The translations under genes were made by a program, and so were the position numbers. Of a stretch of 64,000 bases of DNA, positions 9,309 to 20,147 are shown one piece after another; positions within the stretch are counted from its first letter, which is position 1, and every line of letters begins with the position of its first letter. The stretch covers positions 111,252 to 175,251 of the forward strand of contig NW_005194754.1 in assembly GCF_000372725.1 (NCBI RefSeq), written 5' to 3'. This stretch comes from Emiliania huxleyi CCMP1516 (lineage: Eukaryota > Haptophyta > Isochrysidales > Noelaerhabdaceae). The notes beneath the pieces were generated by a model. It had not been told where the DNA came from. It ran no database searches and saw nothing but the letters and a program-made list of their open reading frames with translations.

Positions 9309-12300
9309 ATGATTGAAGACGTGCGCGGCATTCTGATCGCCGGCGAGACGCCCGAGGTGAACGGAGTGCAGATCCATCAGGATAAGCTCGGCGAATGTGC
9401 GTGCCTCCCCCTGCCACGTCCGCTCTTAAGCATCAGCGCTGACGTCCTTTGCCCGCTGCCCCGCCGCGCTCCCAGATATCCGGACGGGCGGGACGATGAA
9501 TGGGCGGCCGGCGTACTTCAAGGACAACAACACCAACCACATGCTCTGGTTTGCGCCAGCCTCGGACGGGCCAACGTGGTACGTGGGCAAGCGCGAGGAG
9601 TTTGGTCAGCCTCGCGGCTGGCTGCAGGTCAAGTCGGACGCGCCGACGCCGGCCGAGATTACAGGGACGTGGGGCGTGTGGGTCGCGGCGGAGAAGTTGT
9701 GGAAGGAGGGGCGCGAGGTGCAGTGCGTCGCCGTCTCTGCAACGCCCGGCGTGTACATCCACGGGCCGACTCCGAACCAGCTGCTGCAAGACAAGCTCGG
9801 CGAGTACCGGCGCGTGCAGCAGCGCGTGGTGACGGAGCGTGGCGTGTACGAGATGGTCGGGATGCAGAACGTCATGATGTGGTACGCGCCCGGAGGGACG
9901 TGGAACATCGGCAAGCGCGACGAGCTCGGCCAGAACCGCGGCTGGTACCAGGCTGTCTCAAAGGCAATCTCTCCCGAGGGCATCACCAACTGGCAGGCGC
10001 GGGAGGCGCAGCCGGCCCTCGGCGCGGCCCTCGGCACCGCGGGTGACGCCGCCCCATGTCGCGGGCAGGTTTGGGACGGCGCGAACCGCAAGTGGGAGAA
10101 GGCGCTCGAGCTGCAAGCGATGAGTGTCGGCTCCAAGTGTGTGGCCAGACAAGAGCCGCCCTCCCCGCGCGAACTGCTGGAGCCGTGCCCCCCCCCCCCC
10201 CCCCCCCGCCACCGCAGGCGCGTAGCCTTCACGGGCAACACGCCGCGCGGCATCAACGCGCGCGCAAGCTCGGCGGGGTGTGTGCAGCCCTGGTGGTCCG
10301 CCCCGAGACCTCGCAAGTCTTGCGGTAGGCGGACAAGCTTGGCGAGTTTGTGCGGCGCGGATTCCGGTTCGAGAATGGGCGCGGGATGCACGGGGCGGCC
10401 GAGGCGTCGCCGAGAGGCAGCCGAGACGCCGCCCGGCTTGCGAGCAGGCGCGCGGTGTACGAGGCGGTCGAGACGTCGGAGCGGTCGATGTGGTACTGCA
10501 ACAAGTACTGGTACATTGGCCAGCCGCAGGACGTCGGCAAGCCGCAGGGTGCGCGGGCGGCGCGAGGGGCGGGAGGGTGCGCCCTCGCACAGTGCCGCAC
10601 AGTGCCTCGCCGCCTCCCGCAGGCTGGCTCTGCTGCAAGGACGACTCCTCCTGCCCGGAGCTGTGCAAGGCGACGTGGCGCGTCTCTGACGGCCAGCAGA
10701 TGGTCGACGCGGAGGAGGTTGCTTGCATGCCGGTGGGGGCGATGACGGTGATGGTGGCGGGCGAGACGCCGTCGCAACTCAACTCGGACAAGCTCGGCGA
10801 GTTCGTGCGGCAGGTCGGCCGCGAGGTGAACCACCGCCCAGTCTACTCGCAGGTCGGCAACGAGAACCGGATGCTCTGGTACTCTGTCGGCTACTGGTAC
10901 CTCGGCCGCAAGGACGAGCTCGGCAAGTCGCAGGGGTGGCTGTGCGTGCGCGACCCGGCGCCTGCGCCCGAGCTGACGCAGTCTATCTGGCGCGTCGGCG
11001 ACGGCGAGGCGCTGCACGACGCGCCGCACGTCAAGTGCGCCGCGATCGGTGCGCGCTGCATTGAGGCGCGCGCCGAGGGCTGGGAGGAGGGGGATGGCGA
11101 GTACGTCATCAATCCCCAGTCTTCTGAGTCCTCTTCCCCTTGTCTGCAGGTGCTCGGCGAGCCGGTCGGCCACCTGCACAAGGACAAGATGGGCGAGTTC
11201 AAGATGATCGCCGCGCAGGAGGTGAACGGCAAGCTCGTGTACGAAAAGGCGCCCCCCCCCCCCCCCACCCCCCCCCGCCGCCGCCGCCGCCCCTCGGCCC
11301 ACACCCCGCCCCGCCCCTCTGCAGGACCCGTCCGTCTCGCACATGGTCTGGGCCGCCAACGGCTACTGGTACGTCGGCAAGCGCGACGAGCTCGGCAAGC
11401 AGGCGGGCTGGATGCAGGTGCGCGACTCGTCCTCGCTGCCCGAGGAGATCTGCGGCGTGTGGCAGATCTGGAACCAGTCCGAGAAGCGGTGGATGGCGTC
11501 CGAGGGCGTGCGCGTCACTGCGGTGGGCAACATCCAAGTCTCGGTCTCCGGGCCGATGCCGCCCTCGTGCTCGCTGCACGCAGACAAGCTCGGCGCTCCT
11601 CCCCCCCCTGCCCGCCTGCCCGCCTGCCCGCCCGCCCGCCTGCCCGCCTGCCTGCCTGCCCGCCCGCCCGCCTGCCTGCCTCCGCCGCCTCAACCCGTCC
11701 ATCGCCCTCCCCCGCCGCCGCCGCCGCTCGCTCGCTCCCCGCCGCCGCCCTCGCGACGCGTCCGCCGCCCTCGCGATCCGCCCCGCCGCCTGTCCGCAGG
11801 CGAGTTCATCCGGCTCAAGGGGCAGGAGGCGAACGGCTACTGCATCTACAAGAAGAGGGAGGAGGACACGATGCTCTGGCACGCCGGCGGCGCGTGGTGG
11901 GTGGGCCCTCCGGCGAGCCTCGCGAAGCAGGCGCGCAGGGCGGCGAGGGCTGCGCCCCGATGGGCGACTCCGACCCTGCGACTCCGACCCTGCCGCCCGT
12001 CCCCGGGCCGCAGGCGGGTTACTGGCGCTGCCGCGATGCGGCGCGCATCCCCGAGGCGACTCGCTCGGCGTGGGAGGTTGGGGACGGCACGCGGTGGCAC
12101 GTGGCGGAGCGGGTGCGATGCAGCGAGTACCTGATGCCGCGCCTCGTCCTCAAGGGGCCGACGCCGGAGGACAGGCGCAGAGACCAGCTCCAGCTCCGAC
12201 ACCGACTCCGACTCCAACCCCGGCCTGTACGCCCCACAGGCACCAGGACAAGCTCGGCACGTACATGCTGGCCGACGAGACGGTCAACGACAGGCCGTGC

Positions 12301-14045
12301 TACCACCAGCTCGGCAACCCGTCGCGGATGATGTGGTTCCTCACGCCCTACTGGTACATCGGCAAGAGCGTCGAGCGCGGGCTCGGGCAGGGCTGGGTGC
12401 AAGTCCGCTCGCTCGCCCACGTGCCCGAGCAGATCGCGGGCACCTGGGCCATCTGGAACTCGTCCGAGAAGGGGCCCCCCCCCTCCCCCCCCCTCCACCC
12501 CCCCCCCCTCCACCCCCCTCCCCCCCCCTCCCCCCCCCTCCCCCCCCCTCCCCCCCCCCCTCCCGTCCTCCCGTCCTCCCGTCCTCCCGTCCTCCCGTCC
12601 TCCCGTCCTCCAAGCCTCCCCTCGCTCGCGCAGGTCTGGCTCGATGCGGCGGACCTCCACATCCAAGCGGACGCCTCGGCGCGCGCGGCGGCGGAGCGGG
12701 TTGCGAACGAGCCGCTGCCGCTTCCAAAGGCGCAGGCGGAGGAGGCGATCATGGTGGTGGAGGAGGCGAGGCCGCAGGCGTCGGTCGTCTCAATCTCGTC
12801 GCAGCAGGCGCAGCTGCAGCCCCTCCGCACCGGCCCCCCTCCCCTGCCCCTCCACCCACCTGCCCCCTCGACCCACCCCCATCGACCCACCCCCATCGAC
12901 CCACCCCCATCGACCCACCCCCATCGACCCACCCCCATCGACCCACCCCCATCGACCCACCCCCATCGACCCGCTCCAACAGGTCGAGCAGCGGCACGAC
13001 GTCTTCCTCACACACGACTGGGGCACCGACGGAGAGGGGCGCCGTGCCCAAGAGCGAGTCGCCGCCATCACGCGCGCGCTGCGAGGCCGCGGTGCCGCTC
13101 GCCCGCGCCTCGGCCGCGTCCCTTCCCCCCCTCCCCCTCCCCCTCGGCCCCGACTCTCCTCGCCCCGACTCTCCTCGCCCCGCCCCGGCCAGGCCTGCGC
13201 GTCTGCTTTGACGACGAGCGGATGCAGGGCAACGTAGTCGCTAAGATGTGCTCCGGCATCGACGACTCGGACGTGATCGTCGTCTTTGTGTCTCAAAACT
13301 ACATTGAGCGCGTCGCCGGCCGCGCCGGCCCGCAAGACCACTGCAAGAAGGAGTTTGAGTATGCGGTGCCGCCGCTGCGGGGGCCGCACTGGCCGGCTCG
13401 GCGGTAGGGCGGACGGCGGGCTAGTTGCCTCTGTAGGAGCGGACCAAGGGCGCCGACCGGCTCCTCTCGGTGGTGGTGGAGCCCGCGGTGCGCTCATCAG
13501 CCCCGCGCTCTGCAGCCCCGGGCCAGCCTCGCGGGCGCCGCCTCGCCACTCGCCTCTCACGCCACCTCCCTGCCGCTGTTGCGCCGCGGCGGCAGGTGCG
13601 CGACACGCGCAGCTGGCGGGGCGGGGTCGGGATGGTACTCGGCTCGCGCCCCTTCTTCGACTTGTCCGTGGAGGAGGCGAGCCGCGAGTGGGAGGCGGCC
13701 GTGTCCGCGCTGTACGACGAGGTGCTCAAGCTGCAGGGCTTCGAGGTGTACGCTTCCGAGGCGCACCCCGCCGCCGGCAGCGGCCTGGCGGGCTTGCCCG
13801 GCGCCGGCGGCGGCGCCACCGCCGTCGCGGCGGGCGGCGCGGGCGGCGGGCTGGCCGCGACGCCGGCCGACGGGCAGCTCACCATGGTGCAGAAAGTGGA
13901 GAAGATCCGCAACCAGCTAGGCCTCGAGCAGAAGCTCGGCATCGGCGCCGCCATCGCCGAGGCGAACGCGTCGCTTGGCATCGAGCCCGCCGGCGCGCTG
14001 CACGTGCAGGTCGAGCGGCTGCTCGCCGAGTTGGGGATGGCGTGA
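9309..14045 (+). CDS. Trp/Gly-rich module-repeat protein with C-terminal TIR domain
   Basis: Large multi-exon gene. About seven copies of a ~100-residue module run from 9.3 to 12.45 kb. The consensus is DKLGE(Y/F)..., then VNGRPVY, then MLWY..GYWYIGKRDELGK..GW with P..I...W. Good examples: 9784-9960, 10780-10990, 11175-11460, 12240-12450. After a linker comes a TIR domain (12985-13660): VEQRHDVFLTHDWGTDGEGR, LRVCFDDERMQGNVV, GIDDSDVIVVFVSQNYIERV, DHCKKEFEYAV, RLLSVVVEP, WRGGVGMVLGSRPFFDLS. The Glu in CKKEFEYA sits where NADase-active TIRs keep their catalytic Glu. A C-terminal helical tail (VEKIRNQLGLEQKLGIGAAI) ends the protein. Intron 9396-9475 joins ..DKLGE to YIRTGG in phase. Other introns hold C tracts and a 14-bp minisatellite at 12873-12970. 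Exons around 10.0-10.6 kb and 11.6-12.2 kb are uncertain. The start could be 21 bp further upstream. Ligand and output are unknown; sensing by the modules is inference. Confidence 0.75.
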
Positions 14046-14295
14046 TGTCCCCGCCGTATCGTTGGGACAGTGACCCGAGAGGTGTAATTAGAGTGGATCT
14101 CGTGGATCGTGTGTGAATGTGGTTGCGTTGCTGTTTTGGTAGCCCTGCTGCGGCGTACATGGCCATAGCCGACCGTCACCCTGGTCCGGTAAAAGAAAGA
14201 ATAAAGAAAATATTAGGAAAAACAGACCTCCAACACACGCGCCCGAGAAAACGGCGAAACCGAAACGCGAAAGAAAGAAAGAAACCCGACCGAAT
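14046..14295. other. 3' flank of the TIR gene
   Basis: Probable 3' UTR and spacer. An A-rich stretch (GAAAGAATAAAGAAAATATT, 14197-14216) contains AATAAA and could be the poly(A) signal. No gene is seen. Confidence 0.35.
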
Positions 14296-14790
14296 CCAAT
14301 GACCAATCCCAAATGCGGATGCCAAACGAGGGATGGGAGGAGGACAGGGATCAGCGGATCAGGGTCCCCGCCTGCACGAGCAGGATTTTGGAAGGAGCAA
14401 GCGGTTCCAAGGACGATCACAAAGCTCAAAGGAGTAAAGGAAGAAAGAAAACATACCACCCAAACGAGGGATGGGGGAGGAGGACACAGGGGTCCCCACC
14501 TCGCCACCTGCACGAGCAGGAGTTTGGACGAAGGCGACAAAATCAGGGGCACAGGTGGGCTCTCCTGCTCCCCTGACAAGGGACAGCGACAGGCTCGCAG
14601 CGCGGTGCACGGTGGACTCCCAACTCCACTGGCGGCCTCATCTCAGTCTAGCGACCTGCCTCCAGCTTCTCACTGGCAGTCTCTCGCTACCACAGGCACA
14701 CTGACAGGGGTGGCAGGGGCGGCGGCAGGAGACAGTCACCCACATTACTATGCGGGCCTCACTAGATGACAGGGGTGACAGGGGGCGGCG
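14296..14790 (-). repeat. SINE-like interspersed repeat, minus orientation
   Basis: The minus strand shares ordered blocks with 26740-27165 and 41555-41815 on the plus strand: ACTGCCAGTGAGAAGC, GGTCGCTAG, CCAGTGGAGTTGGGAGTCCA, CCTTGTCAGGAGCAG, and CTGCTCGTGCAGGTGGGGAC followed by CCCATCCCTCGTTTGG and a TTTC-rich tail. The tail-proximal part occurs twice here (14310-14400 and 14450-14520), so two insertions or a duplication are present. No protein is encoded. Confidence 0.6.
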
Positions 14791-14920
14791 GCACGAGTCT
14801 CCCACATACTATGCGGCTTGCGGGCCTCGCTAGGGATCCCTAGAGGTGCGTCCTGTGTGTGTGTCCTCGTCCTTGAGGTCTTGAGGGCGGCAAGAGTAAG
14901 GGGCTGTGTGTCTGTGCATG

Positions 14921-14921
<1 letters not shown>

Positions 14922-14951
<30 letters not shown>

Positions 14952-14953
14952 TG
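14922..14953. repeat. (GT)n microsatellite
   Basis: A run of about 13 GT dinucleotides with one interruption. It lies inside gene-poor sequence. Confidence 0.8.
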
Positions 14954-15124
14954 TGTGTAAAGAATCAGTAACCAGCCTCCGGCGGGGCCCCCCGCTACCA
15001 TCCAAACCCGAGTACCGGCCGGTCTACTATCATAGACAGAGGCTCAAGTGTGACATAAGTCCACACACATACGACATACACATACACAAAGCAACTCTCA
15101 CGACACACGGGCACCGGGTGGAGC

Positions 15125-15450
15125 GGCGGCGGCGGCGGCAGCAGCACGCGCGGGCGGACGGATTCGGACGGGGCGGAGCAGCGACCGCCTGGGCGGCCGC
15201 TGCTCTGTCTGCCAGAGCGCGCCGTCTGCCTGCGCAGCTCGAGCGCAGTCAGGTGCGGGGACGCGTGGCGGTGCGGGGAAACGCGGCGGCGGTGGCGGCG
15301 GCGGCGGCGGCAACGGCACGCGCGGGCGGACGGATTCGGACGGGGCGGAGCAGCGACCGCCTGGGCGGCCGCTGCTCTGTCCGCCAGAGCGCGCCGTCTG
15401 CGCAGCGCCGTCAGGTGCACAGGGAAGCGTGGCGGCGCGGGGACGCGCGG
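15125..15450. repeat. Tandem duplication, ~175-bp unit
   Basis: A GC-rich block beginning GGCGGCGGCAGCAGCACGCG and containing GACGGATTCGGACGGGGCGG followed by AGCAGCGACCGCC is present at about 15130 and again at about 15305, both followed by GTCAGGTGC..GGG. The copies differ by small indels. Open frames across this block exist in several phases because of GC bias, and none looks like a protein. The rest of 14.95-16.1 kb shows no gene. Confidence 0.65.
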
Positions 15451-15962
15451 CGGCGGTGGCGAGCAGGCGAGCGGCCCGCGCGCGGCGAGGCGGACAGGTG
15501 ATCGGCAGGCGGGTGATGGGCCGGAGAGTGACCGCGCCCAGCGATCGGAGCGAGCCGATCGTCGCTCGGCCGCAGCTGAGAGCTGACCTCGAAGGCGTGC
15601 GGAGCGCGACTGTCGGTGTCGGAGGGCGGCCGTCATGTGGCGAGGAGGTAGGACGACAAGTGCGCGTGTACGGGTCGCTCTTCATCGGCCAGTCGAGCAG
15701 CACCCAAGTCGAGACCGAGCTTGGGCGACGAAAGCCGGTGGGGCGCGTGGGCCGGGAGTGCGGGAGATAGGACGAGATTCGTTTCGCGCTTTCAAAAGGC
15801 GGCTTCGCGCGCAGCGCAACTTTGGGTTACGAAAAGGTTATCCGGTTGGAAAGGGGGCTACTGGGGCGGCCAAATTCACACCTCGCGGGACTACTTATGT
15901 TTTCGTAAACGTAGTCGTGGCCCCCCGCTACGTCGCACGAGTGCAACCGGGTAGCGGGGGGC

Positions 15963-16031
15963 TAAGAAAGAAAACAGACAAATCAAGGGAGGGATGGGAG
16001 GACGGCACGCCGGTCGCCGCCACCACACAGG
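15963..16031 (-). repeat. SINE-like repeat end, second copy
   Basis: AAGAAAGAAAACAGACAAAT, then CAAGGGAGGGATGGGAGGAC, then GGCACGCC and CACCACACAGG. It nearly matches 7735-7803, including the non-tail part, so both belong to one dispersed family. Confidence 0.5.
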
Positions 16032-16107
16032 GATTTTAAGGAGAGGAGTGTGGTGGTGCTAGCCGTCGCCCACCCTCGGGCGTCTGCCCCTTCCTAGCTC
16101 TCTTCGC

Positions 16108-19100
16108 AGTGAGAGATTTTTAGCAATACCTTAAAGAGAGGTTACAGGCGGTAAGGTCCCAATACCAAACAACTCTAACACTCACACGTCATTTGGGGCC
16201 TGGAGCCCTGTTCACGCGCGCGCGAGACGTGCAGACAGGGTTGCCAGGTGAGAGCGAATGGCGCGGTTCACGCCTCGCACAAGAGAGAGAGAGAGATGCG
16301 CTCTGCATGGTGGGACATAAAAGAGAGCGAGTACTTGGGCGAGTAGGCCGTGCGGTCAACGCTGCCGCGCGCAAGGCGGCGCAGCTTGAGAACGGCGGTG
16401 GGCGAGAAGCCGCCGCCGAACGTCTCGTGGAGCAGCAGGTTGAAGTTGTTGCGCTTGACAAAGATCGCGTCGTGGTATGAAACCGCGATGCGCCTTGACG
16501 TAGCCGTGGCCGGTCTTGTGGGAGAAGGGTTGGCCGGGCTGCCCGCGCGCCTTGCAGCCCATGTTTAGGCGGCGGGCCTTCTCTTCGGTGTTGCCAAAGG
16601 CGTAGGAGTGGCCAACGGAGGCGGGCGTGCCGCCACTCGAGGCGTTGCCAACGCCCGTCGAGGAGGTCTTGAGGAGGGGCGTCCAGAGCTTGATTTCATT
16701 CACCTCATCGCACCCTCCCGGCCCCGCATGGGGTTCTGCGAGGTCAGTCTTGTACCCCTCGTTGTACTGCCGGGTGAGCTCTGGTTTCTCCTTGTCGCCG
16801 TGCACGACCGGCGCGTTGGCCGGGGCGCGCATCGCGTCCGCCCAGGCGGCGAGGACGCCGTCGTGGGGCGGCCGGTGGTGGGCCTTGTTGTAAAGGTAGT
16901 CGCCGAAGAAATCGACTGGCATGCCCCGCTCGAGCGCGACCCGAAGGGTGGGAAGCGCCGCGGAGAGCCAAAGGCCGAGCTTCCGCTGGAGCTCGTCCTG
17001 GAGGGTGTCGGAGGAGAGGGCGGTGGCGTACGTACCGTCGACACGGACATTGAAGGCCTTGCCGGCGAAAGGCGTTGAGGCGGAGACGAAGCGCGCGGCT
17101 TCGCGGTTGTTGACGGCGCTGTCTCCGAGGGACGGGTTGTTCTTGACGTGCACATCCCGCGCCTTGACGAGCTCCAGGTGCGCGAACCAGTCCTTGTGAT
17201 TCTTGATGGCAGCGAGCGCCCGCGGCCGCGGGTACGTGGATTTGCAAGTGCCATGTGCCATTGAGAATCGCGTCGGTAGCTGGAAGGGACTCGGGCTCGG
17301 GGAGCGGGACGCTCTTGGGGTAGAACTCAGTCAGGTAGCCGCCGCGGACGGTGTAGTACTTGTTTTTGTCGCGGGCGGTGCGCTTCTCGCACACCTCCTT
17401 CCAGTCCGAGAGGGCGGACTCGGTAGGTGGCGATAGCTGCGGCGATGGCGGGGTACTTGGACGCACCTCCCTCGTCGAGGGCGAAGTCGGGGTTGTGGGC
17501 GACGAGGGTGCGCCAGTTCTTGAGGAGCGACATGGAGAAGGCGGTGTCGATGTTGCACCCGCCCATCTCGGTCGGCAGCTGTGCCTGGAGCCAGCACGCG
17601 AGGAGGCGAGGTCGCGGAGCGCCTGGGGCGAGGCGTCGGCGCGAGCAATGCCCTCAAAGGACTTGCGGATGCGGTTGTGCGCAAACTCGAGAGCCTCGCA
17701 CGCGACATTGGGCGGCGTGATGCCGGCAATGTACTTGGTCTTTGCACAGGCAATCCGTTGGACGAGGTTGAGGCGGAGCTGCGAGGTGTTCGTGACGCAG
17801 TCAGTGTCGACGATCGTGTCGATGGCGTCGAGCGGCGCGAGCTTCTTCCTGAGGTGCGCGGTGAGCTCCTTTTTGCAGGCTTCAGGGTCGCCAAAGAAGG
17901 TGCCGACGGCCTTGAAGCAGTCCACTCGCCCCGTGGGTTTGCCCTCCTTGTCGCAGTGCGCCGGCGAGCCCCGGAGCCAGCCCGGCGCGCACGAGAGGTC
18001 GCCCTCGGGCGAGTAGATGAGCGACTTGCTGACGCCGTCGAAGACGCTCGCTCCCTTCTTCTGCGCCTCGAGGAGGCCCTTTGGTCCGGAGTAGGCGGCG
18101 ACGGCGCGCGAGGGCTCGTCGTTCTGGCAGATGTCGTCCGCAAAACCGATGAGGCGCATGGTCGGGTTGTCGCGACTGCGTGGCAGATGTCGTGGAGGAA
18201 GCAGACGCTGAGGATGGTGGACAGCGCACGTCCCTGGGATGACCCCGCAGGCGGACTTGGCGTAGTTGGGGTCGTTGTAGTCGGGGCACTCGAGGCTGAG
18301 TGGGCCCCAATCGGCGGCGGAGAAGTCCAGGTCACCGCCGTCGGCGGAAGGCAGCCGCAAGGCGCCCTCGGCCTTGACAAGGCGGATGAAGCTGGGCGTG
18401 CCCATGATGAGGCGAGCGACTGGTAGGAGGTCAGGGCGTCGCTTGCGGATCCAGTCGAGAGGAGCTTGACGCGCCCACAGCCGTTGGGGTCAGGCTTGTT
18501 GTCGGCCGTGAGCGCCTGGGCGATCGTGTTGTAGAAGTTCTCCTTGTCGCCCGAGATGGTCGCGTTCTCCGGCTTCGTGCCGTGCCACCCCGCGGGGCGT
18601 ACAGGTGAGTGCCGTTCTTGGAGAACGCGTAGTTCTTCGGGAAGTTGACAGGCGCACGGGCGCGCTCCTCCGCAGCCTCGGCCGCCTCGAGGTCGGCGAG
18701 AAGCGGCCGTCGCCTCGGCCGAGCCGTGTCCGTGCGTGATGGCATGCACCTCGAAGTGTACGCGGCTTCTGCGGTGGCGGTGGTGACGGTGGCGTCCTCG
18801 AGTGCCTCCGCCCTGGCCTTGGCAACCTCAGGCAGCTGCGTGGTGCAGAACTGCTCCGCCCAGTCGCGCTCCTGGAGCGCGATGCACCGTTCGGCTGAGC
18901 GCGTGAAGCAGGCGTGAAGATGCTGCAGAGCCCGAGGGGCCTGCAGCTGACGCCATCGTCCTTCCAGAGGCAGACGGCGTTGAGGTCGTCCTCAAGCCGC
19001 TTGAGACGCTCGTGCATGACACCCCAGCCAACGGAGGTGCAGAAGTTGAAGAGGCAGTCCGCCCCGTCGGTCGACTCGGTGATGATGCGGATGAGCTCGT

Positions 19101-19500
19101 AGTCGACTTGGGTCGGGCCGCCCTTGCGAGCGCGAGGCAAAGACTTTGCGAACTTGTTGAAGAACTTCCACTTCAGCTCATACCGCGGGGCGCCCGGTTC
19201 GTCGGCGGTGACACTGGCAGGCGGGGCCCGCGCTTGCGGCGTCTTGCCGAGGTAGTTGGCGACAACCTTGGGGTCGCGGCCGTCGGCGGGCGCGGAGGGC
19301 GAGAAGGCCGCCACGCCTTGCCCAACTCGCCCCGGTTCGCGTAGTAGTGGGCCCTCTTGACCATCTGTTCCATGGAAGGCTGCGAGGGGCCCGGCGAGCC
19401 GGCAGCGTCGCCCTGCTCCAGTGGGGTAGGCGGGACGGGGAGAGCGCCAGTTCTTTCCAGAGGGCCAGGAAGCCGTCGGGCGAGTGGGCGATGGTGGCGG
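16108..19500 (-). mobile_element. Non-LTR-like retroelement, copy A
   Basis: About 3.4 kb, nearly identical to 27358-30738 in inverted orientation. The 3' end reads TATTGCTAAAAATCTCTC on the minus strand. The match stops abruptly at both ends: 5' at the ACCATCGCCCACTCGCCCGA segment, 3' at the CT-rich terminus. There are no long terminal repeats. Copy A has ~36 extra bases near its 3' end, between two GGTATTG repeats, absent from copy B. It encodes a broken reverse transcriptase (listed separately). Confidence 0.75.
16356..19500 (-). pseudogene. Reverse transcriptase pseudogene (copy A)
   Basis: Read 5' to 3' on the minus strand with several frame changes. The N-terminal segment reads MVERAATIAHSPDGFLALWK, SMEQMVKRAHYYANRGELGK, DPKVVANYLGKTPQAR. 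The RT core has a QGRALSTILSVCFLHDI box and FADD in RLIGFADDICQND (18133-18144), the polymerase Asp pair. Downstream is FKAVGTFFGDPEACKKELTA, then LP(T)EMGGCNIDT, the order seen after the catalytic motifs in protist LINE-type RTs. The conserved C-terminal region reads NEIKLWTPLL, HSYAFGNTEEKARRLNMGCK, HKTGHGYVKAHRG. Frameshifts break it: an extra C at the QG box (VIPG for VIQG), a shift near 18.7 kb, and more. No intact copy exists in the window. Function is by family resemblance only. Confidence 0.72.
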
Positions 19501-19604
19501 CGCGCTCTACCATCTGGTCGGTCGTGTAGCGCGGCGAGCCGCTCGGCCTGTTTTGTCTGATTTGTGTGTATGTGGCGCCCCGACCGATATGTACCAACCC
19601 GGAC

Positions 19605-20070
19605 CGGCACAATACCGGACGATATATAGCGGGGTTCAGGTGTATTTTATTTTTGCTCGGGCGGCCAGCATGCTGAAATTCTGCAAAACCCCGACCGGCC
19701 CCTGCGGTGCCCCTACCTACCTACCTACCTACCTACCCTTATGGGAAACTAAAAAAGAAATCACGGGACTGGTGAAGGTGGGGTACTATACCAACTAGAG
19801 TGATGGTTGGTGGTACTCTCCTGCAACCACAGTCCTTCCTGAGACATGACAGGCCACTCTCAAGCCCTACAAGCACCAGATGACCCACTTGGGGAGGGTT
19901 GACATCGTGATTTCGGCGGAAATTGTCTTTTTTGCTGTGAATTCCGGCGTGAAGAGAGGGAAAAACCCAGAGGGCCCAGACCTACCCTACCTACCCCGGC
20001 ATGCTGGCCGCCCAAGCAAAAATAAAATACATGCCGGGTTCGCGCTTTAATATACCGCGATCCCTCCCCT
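19605..20070. mobile_element. Non-autonomous element with terminal inverted repeats (~0.45 kb)
   Basis: TGTATTTTATTTTTGCTCGG followed by GCGGCCAGCATGCTG (19640-19675) is mirrored by CATGCTGGCCGCCCAAGCAA followed by AAATAAAATACATG at 19998-20033. The mirror extends weakly outward through GGGTTC and ATATA. Inside are (CTAC)n at 19714-19736 and a ~220-bp block (19805-20030) that recurs at 52385-52600. No coding sequence was found. A MITE or a foldback derivative is likely. Confidence 0.6.
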
Positions 20071-20147
20071 GGGCCGCTTGAAAAAGAAAATACGGATACA
20101 AATCCAATGACGAAGCGCGTCGAATCGTTCTTCATTTTGTCACACAT

